Shown: positions 14,999 to 24,236 of the stretch, piece by piece
Position numbering within the stretch: the first letter of the stretch is position 1
Layout of the letters: each line of letters begins with the position of its first letter
Assembly (NCBI GenBank): GCA_017471325.1
Contig: JAFUUX010000294.1
Location: forward strand, 1 to 38,763
Origin: Lachnospiraceae bacterium
GTDB taxonomy: Bacteria; Bacillota; Clostridia; Lachnospirales; Lachnospiraceae
Length of the DNA: 38,763 nt
Reading direction: 5' to 3'
Translations under genes and position numbers: made by a program
Notes under the pieces: model-generated
The model's input: only the letters and a program-made list of their open reading frames with translations
Told to the model about the DNA's origin: nothing
Database searches by the model: none

Positions 14999-15301
14999 TT
15001 AAATTTTGATGCTTTCTATGATCGTGTTTACATCTGCCTCACATTTCTCATATTCCGTCTTTGACAGACTCATGGACCGGATCATGCTCTCGACCACCTT
15101 ACATATCTCCTCCATATCGTTCTGATCCTTTCGAAACGCCGTCTGAAAAGCAATATTGGCCGGTCCGTCCCACATTTTATCCAGTTCAAATGTGGCCGTA
15201 TAGGCTTCATCAATGCTTTTCCTCACCTGCTCAAGTGCCTGATTCAACTTATCAATGTCGCTCTGCAGTGTCGTGGTGTTGATTGCAATCTCTTTGCTCA
15301 T
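14999..15301 (-). CDS. WXG100-family protein
   Basis: The product has 100 residues. Helices at about 8-40 and 52-98 flank a canonical turn, MWDGPANIAFQTAF, with W44-x-G46. The C-terminal helix contains TEYEKCEAD, whose Y-xxx-E spacing fits the Y-xxx-D/E export signal described for T7SS substrates. An AGGAGGAG site lies before the ATG. It is the first true WXG100 gene after EssC and EsaB, and therefore a strong candidate for the EsxA/EsxB-type substrate of this apparatus. Confidence 0.93.
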   Translation of the reverse strand: MSKEIAINTTTLQSDIDKLNQALEQVRKSIDEAYTATFELDKMWDGPANIAFQTAFRKDQNDMEEICKVVESMIRSMSLSKTEYEKCEADVNTIIESIKI

Positions 15302-15334
15302 CTTCTCCTCCTTATTATATATTTGGTATATTTT

Positions 15335-15739
15335 TCATCCGCTGACCGAACGTACTACACCATTTTCGTACACCGAAATCTGGATTCCGGATGCTTCGAC
15401 CTCTCTATAACTCCTTGGACAGCTCTGTGCGGATTCAAGCGACAGTTTTTCTGCTGTTTCATATCTCATCCGGATATCATCGGCAGCCATGACCAGCAAT
15501 TGCATGAAATAATTTTCCTCGGAAACCTGATCCTCTACCTTGAAAACCTTTTGTGCTTCCCCCTCCAGTTCTTCCATTTCATCCAATATCCTGGCGCAGT
15601 CATCTATCTCCATCAAAATACGATACCGCTCATTTAACTGCTCTCTCATCTGCGTTTCTGCTGTGTACAACGATGATGTGGTCACATGAAACATCTGGCT
15701 TTTCCTTTCTTCCATTTTCTTTGCCTTCATTCTTTTCAT
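15335..15739 (-). CDS. Small helical protein between EsaB and the WXG100 genes
   Basis: This is at most 134 residues. The internal ATG at 15694 (MFHVTTSS) may be the true start, because a basic Met-rich leader (MKRMKAKKMEERK) precedes it and AAAGGAAA sits close upstream. The first ATG has only a weak GAGAG site. The body has helices from about 25 to 105 with Leu/Glu periodicity, then a short beta-like end (IQISVYENGVVRSVSG). No W-x-G, Cys pair, signal peptide or membrane segment is present. Position between EsaB and WXG100 genes suggests a dedicated chaperone, partner or atypical secreted helical protein. I do not recognise the family. Confidence 0.76.
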   Translation of the reverse strand: MKRMKAKKMEERKSQMFHVTTSSLYTAETQMREQLNERYRILMEIDDCARILDEMEELEGEAQKVFKVEDQVSEENYFMQLLVMAADDIRMRYETAEKLSLESAQSCPRSYREVEASGIQISVYENGVVRSVSG

Positions 15740-15769
15740 CCACTCTCTGAAATATCTGCTATCGCACCT

Positions 15770-16018
15770 TTATACCAAAAGCAGCTTTTCGCCTGTCCCG
15801 ATCCCTGCCTGTTCCAGTGTGGTCTCCGGATCCAGCACGCTGCCTGTGCTATATTCACACAATAACAGTTTGCTGATATCCCCCACAATCCTGGAACGCT
15901 CTTTCTGCCCGATCATTTCCGTGATCTCCTCTACCACTGTAGAGATCCGGATCTGTTCATTTATCTGAAAATCGTATGTTTTATCTACACTCGGTATATA
16001 AATATCTACCAGGATCAT
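15770..16018 (-). CDS. esaB: YukD/EsaB ubiquitin-like T7SSb protein
   Basis: The product has 82 residues with the size and strand-helix-strand outline of YukD/EsaB: an initial beta hairpin (ILVDIYIPSVDKTYDFQI), a helix (STVVEEITEMI), and an ending D-P-E-T-T-L-E-Q-A-G-I-G-T-G-E-K-L-L-L-V typical of the ubiquitin fold. There is no terminal diglycine, as in YukD, so it is not expected to be conjugated. The ATG overlaps the EssC stop (ATGA), giving translational coupling. EsaB is a cytoplasmic T7SSb component in Bacillus and Staphylococcus, so its presence next to EssC marks the system as T7SSb-like. Confidence 0.92.
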   Translation of the reverse strand: MILVDIYIPSVDKTYDFQINEQIRISTVVEEITEMIGQKERSRIVGDISKLLLCEYSTGSVLDPETTLEQAGIGTGEKLLLV

Positions 16019-19000
16019 AATACACCTCCCATCTGCTGCAGGCGGTAGAACGGCGTTACAACCACGCTGGTATCATCCCAGTCGTGGGATGTCAGCATAC
16101 CGAATCCTACCGGCTGTTTCTTTGCCGCTTCTTTATAATTCAGGCCGTCAAATGCCAGCAGGTTCTGTCCCTGCACGTTGCCCCCGAGATGGATCCCGAC
16201 CTTTTCCCTGGTAAATTCACGAAATACATCCGTGCTGCTTACCGAGGACATCAATTCCTGATTCAGCGCCGCAAACCAGTAGATATTGTGGAGCGCGCCA
16301 TTGGAAAACAGGTTGCAGAGGAATGCCGGCATATTCTCTGCTGCATGGCTCTGTACATGCGTCACAAAATCAACCAGATCCAGAATCAGAATCACCCGTT
16401 TCGGAAATACCTGCATCTTCTGATAACGTTCCTGATCCGTCATCCCCAGTTCCACACATTGTTTCTTCAGTTTATTGCGGGCCACAAAATCCGGCAGCAG
16501 ATCTTTGGTAAACTTCGTCAATAATTCATCCGTACCAATATGCTCCGCTTTCATGGTCTCTGCCATGCTCTTCAGCTCCGACTTGAAATCAATGACAGTT
16601 ATTTCAATTTCGGACATTGCAGCAGATGCCATCAGGATCTTCATCATGTTGGATTTTCCGGTGCGTGATTTTCCGGATACGATAAACTTATAAGTTTTTT
16701 TCAGATCCAAGCCGTATATGGCAGCCGTACGCTGGTCGTAACCCAATGGCAGATATTCCTGTCCCCTTGCCATCTGTATGACTTCATCCAGCTTCATATA
16801 ATCACCCCAGATCGGATTCTCCGGTATCGTCGGGATAGGTTTTGCATGCTTCCCATTCCATTTCCGGCAATACAGCGCAGCCCTCTCCTTCAACTGCTCA
16901 CTGCGCGCAAAGTCATCCTCTGCCTCAAGGCACAGCGCTGTCTGAAACTCCAGTATCGCTTCACCGATACGTACAAGACCGCGACCTCTTACATTGGATT
17001 CCGGCAGGACATTCAGATGCAGCTGATGCAGCACATCACTGTATGCATACCGCTCTGTCAATTCCAACGCAAAGGTAGAGCGGATCAGCTCCGAAAGTTT
17101 TCCGGGGATCTCCCCCGCGGAAAACCCGCCTGCGGAAAGCATAAAGTAGATCCCGTACGCGTTCGCTTCCTTCATCATGCTCATCATCAGACTGTCATAC
17201 CTGTTTTCCGTTTTCGCATGGAACGATGCATAATTATCGATCGCCACCACCATTGCGGGCAGACGGTAGCCGTTTGCCTGCACGTATTGATGATAATTAC
17301 CACCCTGCATCAGTTTCTTTCTCTCCTGCAGGCTGCGGGAAAGGAACGTAAAGAACTTCTCGATCGTTTTTTCATCCTCTTCAAACATAATGCCGCCGGT
17401 ATGGGGAAACTCCGCCAGTGCACCCAGCATTTTGCTGCTGAAATCCAAAGCATAGATATTGAACACTTCCGGAGAATAACACTCTGCCATAGCATATAAC
17501 ATACTCAGCAGGAAGGTACTCTTCCCTGTCATCGGCATACCGACCACTGCCAGATTTCCACTTTCCGCAAGATCCACCACAACGGGATTCTGCGCCTGAT
17601 TTTCCGGATCATCATACAGACCGATCATTGTTTCCAGTGTAAAACGCTTCCCGGGCGCGTGCCACTGCTCTCCGTCAAAAGCCTTAGCCTTGTATCCGTC
17701 CAGTTGATCCAGGTACAGTTTTTCCGGCAGAACAGGCAGCCACAACTGCAGGTTATGATCATAACCATTGGCATCTGCGAGCTTTGCCAAATACTCCACG
17801 ATCGCATCTAACTGTGTTTTCTCTGCTGCTTCCGGCAGTTTTTTTCTCTGTGCAAATGCGACAGTATTGATCAGGGCAGGCAGATTCTCCTTACCCTCCT
17901 GGAACTCCGGAGTTTTCATGCAGGCTGCATATACCTCCACAAAATCCCTTACCCTGTGCATGTTGCTCTCGCTTTCCGGATATTCGATCTCTCTTCTGGT
18001 CACTTCATTGAAAAATTCTTTTACCAGATTATTCTCCAGGCTCTTATCTGCGGCTGCTTCCCCGATGGTACAACCAATCACCTCTGCGGCGTGATCCGCG
18101 ATTTCGATCAGTTGCGATATCCATTCGTTTCTTATTCTTTCCTTTCTTACTAGCTGCGCGTGACTTCCCACCAGCGCTGCTTTTCCGTTGTCACCCAGCA
18201 TCCGTGCTATATCAGCCTGTCCTCCACCGTTTTCATCATATACGGCCCCACTCCAGCCGGATTGGAACAGTTCATATAATTCATCATTACCGACCTGCAT
18301 ATAACAGCGTCCTGCCTGCGTGATATAGGCAGCATCCGGTTTGTGCAGCATATCCATACTGTCCTGACGATCCTGCACGCGCAGGCACAGCCGAAACTTT
18401 GAGTTACTCCAGATATTATCGTCTACCGTCCCGGCAGGTTTCTGTGTCGCGAGAATCAGGTGTACCCCCAATGAACGTCCTACCTGCGCTACCGAGATCA
18501 GCTCCCTCATGAAATCCGGTTCTTCACGCTTCAATTCTGCAAACTCGTCTATAATGATAAACATATGCGGTACGGGGATCGTAGCCTCATTATTTTTGTA
18601 AAGCCTGGTATAGAGATTAATATTATTTACACCATGTTCATTAAAGATACGCTGTCTGCGCATGTTTTCGCTCTTGATGGAAACCATGGCACGGTGCACC
18701 TGATTACCGGACAGATTCGAAATCTGTCCGATCATATGCGGCAGACCATTGAACAGATTTGCCATACCGCCACCCTTATAGTCAATGATAAAGAAGCCGA
18801 TATCATCAGGGCTGTAGTTGATCGCAAGAGACAGCATATATGTCTGCAGGGTCTCGGATTTACCGGATCCTGTCGTGCCCGCTACCAGCCCATGAGGTCC
18901 GTGGTATTTCTCGTGAACATCCAGATAGCAGTCCACGCCTCCGGATTTCTGCCCCACCAGAGCCTTTAAAGACTCATAAGTACGGTTTTTTCGCCAGCGG

Positions 19001-21054
19001 TCCAGAACATTTAATTCCTCCAGATAATTGATCCCGTACATATCAAAGAAAGTGAGCGCATTCGGGATCTCGCCGCCGGATGTTTCTTCTTTTACCTTGA
19101 TCGGTGCAAGCGTTCTGGCCATCCGTTCCAGCTGATTTCCTGCCACCATGTCATAGGTGATCGGGATCCTTTCATCTTCGCCGTCCGTCACACTGTACAT
19201 TCCCTGATAGCGATCCGTATTTTCTATGATAAATTCGCAGGCATTCGGCAGTTCATCATAACTGTGCACCATCAATATCGTGGTGATGCCATAGTTTTCG
19301 CCCGAGCCGTATACATATTTTGCGAGCAGTTCCCCTTCCAGCATCTCTGGATTTTGTAAAAAGAGGATATAGTATGGCTTGTAGATCGTCTCATTTTTTG
19401 AAAAATTGTTCTGTTTTTCCTCCGCACGGAACCGCAGCACATTTGTGATCTCATAAAAGACATCGCCGGCACCGGCTTTATCCGTTGCCACATATCTGGC
19501 CTTTCCGTCTTCGCTCCATACATGTGGCAGCCATTTTGCAAATGCCCACTCTTCGCTTTTCTCATCCCCGTTGGAATCAAATACAAATGCCAGTTTTACA
19601 TCCGTATAACAGTCTGAAGACGCGATCTGCGCTACCAGATCGTGCATGATCTGATAACAGCCCGTATAGTTATCTCCGCCGATCAGACCGATCAGTTTGT
19701 TCCTGAAAAGATCCACGCATACCGGAACCTCATAAAGCATTTTATAACTTTCTTTCATCATCCTGGGACGTTCATTCAGGGCATCATTGATCATACTGAA
19801 ACGTTCCTTCGGCACATTGATTGCCACCTGAAACGGTATCTGTCCAAGTCCCAGGCGATGTTTCAAAAAATCGTCATGTCTGCTGTTGCGGTTCCATAAT
19901 TCGATATTACTGCGGTCAATCAGGCTGCATTCCGCCGCGGGATGATACATTTGATTCAGAGCCTCTGTATTATTCTCATACTTTGCCTTGATCTCATTTG
20001 CCGTACGGATCAGATACTCGCTGTACATTTCAAAACGCTTCATCTCATCTTCACGATTTTTCTTCTTCTGTGCCCTCATGTTTTTGATGGACCAAAATGT
20101 ACCTATCGTGGAAGACCCCAGCGCCGTGACGATACCGGTAAGCATCATCGCGTTAAATGTACCGTTACTGTGCATGGATGCCGTGATGGAGAGGCTGGTT
20201 CCCAGCAGCATCGGCAATGCCATCGTGAGGGATGGCCCGATCGCCATAAATGTCGGCATCGTTACATTCTCCTTTGCTGCCGGCGGAGCTTCTATTTCGA
20301 TCGGTTCACTCTCGATCTTTGGTATATTACGGGGAGAACGGTGAAACAGTCCGTCCTTTTGGGGCTGTTTCGTTTCTTCATCCGCCTCTTCGTTCACCGG
20401 TTGAACATAGGGATGTATGCAATCCTCCATGATCTTTAAGCCCTTGATCTCAGCGTTCACAGCGATCAGATCTTTCAGGAAAATGATCTTTAATCCGTAA
20501 ATATTGATCAGATCCCCGAAATGCAATTCCTGTTCACTGCCGCTGACTCTTTTTTCATTGAGAAATGTTCCGTTTGTGGATGTGTCGAGCAGAATATATT
20601 CATCGTCCTTTTTCCGTATTTCAGCATGATGCATGGTGATCAGGTTTTTATCATTGATCTTGCGGTCATAGCGCAGATGGCTATCCTCTGACGTTCCGAT
20701 TGTCAGTCTTTCAATATTTTCCAGACTGTATTTTTCATACACCGAAAAGGAGGCTTCCGTTTCCCTGACTGTGATAAAGATCTGATCCCTGTCAAATAAT
20801 GTGACAGATATCATATCTTCGTCTTTCAGGATGAGATCTTCACAGCGATGACGATTCTGTGTATACACAGCAGTATAATCTGCAGATTCCACGATCCTCC
20901 ATGCACCGCCCATTACCTCCATCTGTAACGAGGCATCTTCGGACAGGCCAAACAGATCCTTTGAAAGATCCAGTTCAAAATCCGAATCATTGATCGCAGG
21001 CATCAGTATTTCCTTGTATGCTTCTGCACTATATACGGATAAAACGTAACTCAT
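16015..21054 (-). CDS. essC: EssC-type FtsK/SpoIIIE membrane ATPase, motor of the T7SS
   Basis: The protein has 1679 residues, somewhat longer than typical EssC (about 1480-1500). The N-terminal half has two FHA-like beta domains (about 1-95 and 115-195, with TIGTSEDSHLRYD and DTSTNGTFLN in the second). Two membrane helices lie at about 267-290 and 298-322. A degenerate domain precedes the first good ATPase, which has Walker A GTTGSGKS (726-733) and Walker B FIIIDE with Asp836-Glu837. The second has GMPMTGKS (1172-1179) and the third GKSRTGKS (1461-1468). In ATPases 2 and 3 the Walker B glutamate is replaced (AIDN, LDLV), so ATPase 1 is the most likely active site. It recruits WXG100 dimers and drives export. 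It follows a membrane FHA gene and is coupled to esaB. Confidence 0.96.
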   Translation of the reverse strand: MSYVLSVYSAEAYKEILMPAINDSDFELDLSKDLFGLSEDASLQMEVMGGAWRIVESADYTAVYTQNRHRCEDLILKDEDMISVTLFDRDQIFITVRETEASFSVYEKYSLENIERLTIGTSEDSHLRYDRKINDKNLITMHHAEIRKKDDEYILLDTSTNGTFLNEKRVSGSEQELHFGDLINIYGLKIIFLKDLIAVNAEIKGLKIMEDCIHPYVQPVNEEADEETKQPQKDGLFHRSPRNIPKIESEPIEIEAPPAAKENVTMPTFMAIGPSLTMALPMLLGTSLSITASMHSNGTFNAMMLTGIVTALGSSTIGTFWSIKNMRAQKKKNREDEMKRFEMYSEYLIRTANEIKAKYENNTEALNQMYHPAAECSLIDRSNIELWNRNSRHDDFLKHRLGLGQIPFQVAINVPKERFSMINDALNERPRMMKESYKMLYEVPVCVDLFRNKLIGLIGGDNYTGCYQIMHDLVAQIASSDCYTDVKLAFVFDSNGDEKSEEWAFAKWLPHVWSEDGKARYVATDKAGAGDVFYEITNVLRFRAEEKQNNFSKNETIYKPYYILFLQNPEMLEGELLAKYVYGSGENYGITTILMVHSYDELPNACEFIIENTDRYQGMYSVTDGEDERIPITYDMVAGNQLERMARTLAPIKVKEETSGGEIPNALTFFDMYGINYLEELNVLDRWRKNRTYESLKALVGQKSGGVDCYLDVHEKYHGPHGLVAGTTGSGKSETLQTYMLSLAINYSPDDIGFFIIDYKGGGMANLFNGLPHMIGQISNLSGNQVHRAMVSIKSENMRRQRIFNEHGVNNINLYTRLYKNNEATIPVPHMFIIIDEFAELKREEPDFMRELISVAQVGRSLGVHLILATQKPAGTVDDNIWSNSKFRLCLRVQDRQDSMDMLHKPDAAYITQAGRCYMQVGNDELYELFQSGWSGAVYDENGGGQADIARMLGDNGKAALVGSHAQLVRKERIRNEWISQLIEIADHAAEVIGCTIGEAAADKSLENNLVKEFFNEVTRREIEYPESESNMHRVRDFVEVYAACMKTPEFQEGKENLPALINTVAFAQRKKLPEAAEKTQLDAIVEYLAKLADANGYDHNLQLWLPVLPEKLYLDQLDGYKAKAFDGEQWHAPGKRFTLETMIGLYDDPENQAQNPVVVDLAESGNLAVVGMPMTGKSTFLLSMLYAMAECYSPEVFNIYALDFSSKMLGALAEFPHTGGIMFEEDEKTIEKFFTFLSRSLQERKKLMQGGNYHQYVQANGYRLPAMVVAIDNYASFHAKTENRYDSLMMSMMKEANAYGIYFMLSAGGFSAGEIPGKLSELIRSTFALELTERYAYSDVLHQLHLNVLPESNVRGRGLVRIGEAILEFQTALCLEAEDDFARSEQLKERAALYCRKWNGKHAKPIPTIPENPIWGDYMKLDEVIQMARGQEYLPLGYDQRTAAIYGLDLKKTYKFIVSGKSRTGKSNMMKILMASAAMSEIEITVIDFKSELKSMAETMKAEHIGTDELLTKFTKDLLPDFVARNKLKKQCVELGMTDQERYQKMQVFPKRVILILDLVDFVTHVQSHAAENMPAFLCNLFSNGALHNIYWFAALNQELMSSVSSTDVFREFTREKVGIHLGGNVQGQNLLAFDGLNYKEAAKKQPVGFGMLTSHDWDDTSVVVTPFYRLQQMGGVL

Positions 21055-21075
21055 ATCAGCCCCCCAGAAATTATT

Positions 21076-21681
21076 TTATGCCATACTTATAAAAGTCACT
21101 ATCAGTTTTTCATTTCCGATCCTGATCACATCGCCGTCCATCAAACGGAGCGGTTCTTCGCCAATGGTGATCGTCTCTTTCTTCCTCTGAACTTTGACTT
21201 TTCCTTTCCTGCCGAGATTCTTGATCTGTACCAGTTTTACATTTCCTGTAGCAAACCCGATCTCGCATTGATTTTTATCCACCGATGTATCCGTAAGCGA
21301 GATTGTGTTTTTGGGTCCGGAACCGATCGTGATCCCATTTGCCGGATCCAGGTTATATGTACGATTTGACATTTCACTGATCTCTTCTATCCGCAGCAAC
21401 AATCCGTTTCTATACTCGATCTCTTTTGCTGTGATCGTATTCACATTGTCCGCATATTTCACCACATCCGCTCTCGCCGCTGATGAACGCAGCTCCGCTT
21501 GGTCAGCATTTGGATTTAAAATATATCCATCCAGGTTATTCATTCTTTTTTTATCCTGTGCAACCTGTTTGATCTCCTGATTTTCCTTCTTTTTCTTTGA
21601 TCCCCTGACAAGCAGTACAATAACCAGGCTCAGAATCAAAACGACCGCTATGATGACTGGTATAATGATTTCTTTTCCCAT
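21076..21681 (-). CDS. Membrane-anchored protein with degenerate FHA domain
   Basis: The ATG at 21681 (AAAGGAG seven bases upstream) gives 201 residues. A longer reading would overlap the glycosidase gene and has no ribosome site. A membrane helix lies at about 6-26, followed by a Lys-rich stretch. The C-terminal FHA fold spans about 115-200: GITIGSGPKNTISL, DTSVDKNQCEI, LRLMDGDVIRIGNEKL. Compared with the binding consensus, the first Arg is Ser/Gly and the S-x-x-H motif reads D-K-N-Q, so phosphothreonine binding may be lost or altered. The gene sits just upstream of EssC, whose own N-terminus carries FHA-like domains. It may bind EssC or a kinase target. Confidence 0.87.
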   Translation of the reverse strand: MGKEIIIPVIIAVVLILSLVIVLLVRGSKKKKENQEIKQVAQDKKRMNNLDGYILNPNADQAELRSSAARADVVKYADNVNTITAKEIEYRNGLLLRIEEISEMSNRTYNLDPANGITIGSGPKNTISLTDTSVDKNQCEIGFATGNVKLVQIKNLGRKGKVKVQRKKETITIGEEPLRLMDGDVIRIGNEKLIVTFISMA

Positions 21682-21692
21682 AATAAACTCCT

Positions 21693-23147
21693 TTATTCGA
21701 TCAGTCCGTATTTCAGTTTCAGTGCCAGGATCCTTCCTACACTCTGATCGATCCTTTCTTCCGTGATCTCCCCCTTTATGACCGCTTCTTCGATCGCCGC
21801 GACCATCTCCCGCATCCCCAACTGGCAAAGCAGGATATCATTCCCCGCCTGTACAGCCATTACACCAATCTTTGCGTATCCGTAATGGTCTGTTAACGCT
21901 TTCATCGACAGGGAGTCCGTCATGATCACGCCCTGAAAGCCCAGTTCATCTCTCAGAATGGAAAGGATCACGGGTGACAAAGTCGTCGGAAGCCGGGTAG
22001 GGTCGACCTGCGGCATCGTTACATGACTGCTCATGACGATATCTGCCCCCGCATCGATCCCTGAAATAAACGGCAGGAATTCTGTTTGCCGTAATTCCTC
22101 CAAGGTCTTATAACTGTATGCCGTACCTGTATGACTGTCTTCTTTGGTATCACCATGCCCCGGAAAATGCTTTAAGGTACACATGACGCCACCCTCATGG
22201 AATCCTCCGACAGCCGCTGCCACCAGCTCCGCTGCCTGCTCAGGATCATCGCTATATGCTCTTTTTCCGATCACCGTATTTTCACGATTCGTCCATACAT
22301 CCGCAACCGGTGCCAGATCAAGATTCACCCCCATGGAATAAATATCCGCTGCAATGGTCTTTGCGTTCTGCCGCGCGGTCTCTACCCCGTCGTTCCGATA
22401 CTCATACATGGGTGAAAATTGGGTTGTTCCCAGTTTTCCGGCTACACGCGCTACTTTTCCTCCTTCTTCATCCAGAGTGATCAGCAAACCGATTCCATGA
22501 TCCTCTTTCGCAAAAGACTGCATGTTAGCGATCATAGTTCTGGTCTGTTCGGGAGTCTCCAGATTCTGTGCCAGAAAGCAGATCCCGCCCACAGGCATAC
22601 TCTGCAGCCCCTGCTGTGTCATTGCACCCGCAGCAGTCGCAACATTGACACCTGTCAGAGCCTCCGGCGTTACTACGATCATCTGGCACACCTTTTCATG
22701 CAGCGTCATCTCCTGCAGCAATGTCTCCACCTTTTCATCGTACACGTTTTCCTCTGCCGCCTTATCAACCGCCTGATTCTCCGAAACAGTTTCGCCCGGC
22801 CGAATCCGAACCGGTTCTGTATCTGTCCTGGGGGCTGCCATTTGCACCACTGTCCCAACCGCCGCATCGGGTACACTTCCGGGTTCATCTGCTCCGGCAA
22901 AATCCATTTCCATTCTGTCTGTCATGGCAGCTGCACCGATCCCGGCGATCAAGTCCGTACTATACTCCTCAACAACAGTTCCACTATTTTCCTCATCCGG
23001 CACCTTTTCTTTCTTCCCGGTCAACAGAACCAGTGTGACCATAATGATCAGGAATACTGCAAATAACGATGCAGCGATCACAAGAACAAACTGCCTCTTC
23101 TTTCTCTGTTTCCTTCTTAGGTTTTTCTTTTTTTCCCTATCAGTCAT
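21693..23147 (-). CDS. Membrane-anchored family 3 glycoside hydrolase (NagZ-like beta-N-acetylhexosaminidase)
   Basis: The protein has 484 residues. Positively charged residues 4-18 and a membrane helix (about 20-43) anchor it. A Ser/Ala/Asp-rich linker runs to about 135, and the catalytic TIM barrel spans about 138-484. NagZ landmarks are complete: GGKVAR (229-234), KHFPGHGDTKEDSH (326-339, with the His of the flexible catalytic loop) and the nucleophile Asp411 in IMTDSLSM. This enzyme class removes terminal N-acetylglucosamine from muropeptides or glycans. With the membrane anchor it should act outside the membrane on the wall. It follows the lectin-like gene by about 50 bp and precedes the FHA/EssC genes. 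Confidence 0.94.
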   Translation of the reverse strand: MTDREKKKNLRRKQRKKRQFVLVIAASLFAVFLIIMVTLVLLTGKKEKVPDEENSGTVVEEYSTDLIAGIGAAAMTDRMEMDFAGADEPGSVPDAAVGTVVQMAAPRTDTEPVRIRPGETVSENQAVDKAAEENVYDEKVETLLQEMTLHEKVCQMIVVTPEALTGVNVATAAGAMTQQGLQSMPVGGICFLAQNLETPEQTRTMIANMQSFAKEDHGIGLLITLDEEGGKVARVAGKLGTTQFSPMYEYRNDGVETARQNAKTIAADIYSMGVNLDLAPVADVWTNRENTVIGKRAYSDDPEQAAELVAAAVGGFHEGGVMCTLKHFPGHGDTKEDSHTGTAYSYKTLEELRQTEFLPFISGIDAGADIVMSSHVTMPQVDPTRLPTTLSPVILSILRDELGFQGVIMTDSLSMKALTDHYGYAKIGVMAVQAGNDILLCQLGMREMVAAIEEAVIKGEITEERIDQSVGRILALKLKYGLIE

Positions 23148-23195
23148 AGTTTCTAATGATCCTGCTTCATGTATGATCCATTTCTGTTCCGATCG

Positions 23196-24221
23196 TCAAT
23201 CTACTGCGTATCCCAGCCAGGGATACGGTGCATCATCGTATTCTACAAAGAAACCCAGTTTCCCGGCAATATAGGGTGCTGCTGAAATCGGATCGTCACG
23301 CTGATCATTCCAACCCCATTCGTCTCTATATTTCCACAGCATCATATAGGTCTCGGCAGTTCCATCCAGATCTACACCGGATGGTTCATTCTTTGTCCAT
23401 GCGCTGTATCCGAAATATTCTCCGGTAATCCACTCTCCATATACCGATCCTCCCTGTGTATATGTCAATCCTCCCAGCCATATATAAGTCAGTCCACTGT
23501 CTTGTGCAAAATCCGAGAGATAATCCATCTCATCCTGTGACGTAATCGTCGCCAAGTGTCCACCTAACTGCTGAGCGTACTCATTTGCCTCTGTCCAGGT
23601 CATGTCAGCTCCATACAGTTCATACCGCTCTTCATGTTGAGGTTCTTCGGAAATTGCCTCTCCCTCCGCTGCCGTTCTATCGACTCCGACTTCTCCGGCA
23701 TCTGCATCCGAAGAAGGCTGATTCTCCGGGGTGCGCCCGTCTTCCGTTTCAGCAATTGTTTCCGAAACATCTATGCCCCCCGCCGTTTTATCCGAACTAT
23801 CCTCCGTAGCAGCTGCTGACTCATCCCTCGCCCGTTCCTCTCTTCTACTGCGCCGTTCTTCAGAATCATCCGTATCGTCCGTACGACTGGTGATCCCACG
23901 CACAACCATGCCAAACAGAACCAGCCCGGCTAACACTCCGATCACGGTAAACACCCTTTTTTTGCTTTTGCCACCAACTTTTACTGTCACGGTTTTTCCG
24001 GCATCCGACGGCTGGTTCGTGTATACAGGCGGCACACTCTTCGGGATCTGTCCCGGCTGTGTGTCTGCCGGCGGAGGTGTCTGTGCCGCCGACTGTGTAT
24101 CTGCATCCTGCGGTTGACCCGGTTCCTGTACAGCAGGTGCCTGCCGGAAGATATGTCCGCAAATCATGCACATTCCCTGGCTATCATCTATCATATTCTG
24201 ACATTCCGGACACAATTTCAT
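23196..24221 (-). CDS. Zinc-ribbon membrane protein with extracellular C-type-lectin-like domain
   Basis: The product has 341 residues. A zinc ribbon sits at C4, C7, C18 and C21 (CPECQN...MCMICG). A Pro/Gln/Thr-rich linker leads to one membrane helix (about 89-110). A Ser/Glu/Asp-rich spacer follows to about 197. The C-terminal C-type lectin-like domain spans about 198-336: MTWTEANEYAQQLGGHLATI, then SGLTYIWLGGL, then W-G-W-N-D near the calcium/ligand loop and AGKLGFFVEY. Such domains bind carbohydrate or protein ligands, or only serve structure. The ribbon would be cytoplasmic and the lectin domain outside. It is one of at least five zinc-ribbon/TM proteins in the cluster with different exteriors. 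Confidence 0.92.
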   Translation of the reverse strand: MKLCPECQNMIDDSQGMCMICGHIFRQAPAVQEPGQPQDADTQSAAQTPPPADTQPGQIPKSVPPVYTNQPSDAGKTVTVKVGGKSKKRVFTVIGVLAGLVLFGMVVRGITSRTDDTDDSEERRSRREERARDESAAATEDSSDKTAGGIDVSETIAETEDGRTPENQPSSDADAGEVGVDRTAAEGEAISEEPQHEERYELYGADMTWTEANEYAQQLGGHLATITSQDEMDYLSDFAQDSGLTYIWLGGLTYTQGGSVYGEWITGEYFGYSAWTKNEPSGVDLDGTAETYMMLWKYRDEWGWNDQRDDPISAAPYIAGKLGFFVEYDDAPYPWLGYAVD

Positions 24222-24236
24222 GATCTCTACTTTTCC

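Noticed and set aside
15302..15334. TATAAT in the short gap before the first WXG100 gene as a promoter
   Set aside because: No -35 box occurs at suitable spacing, and the A/T-rich leader next to the ribosome site makes TATAAT likely by chance.
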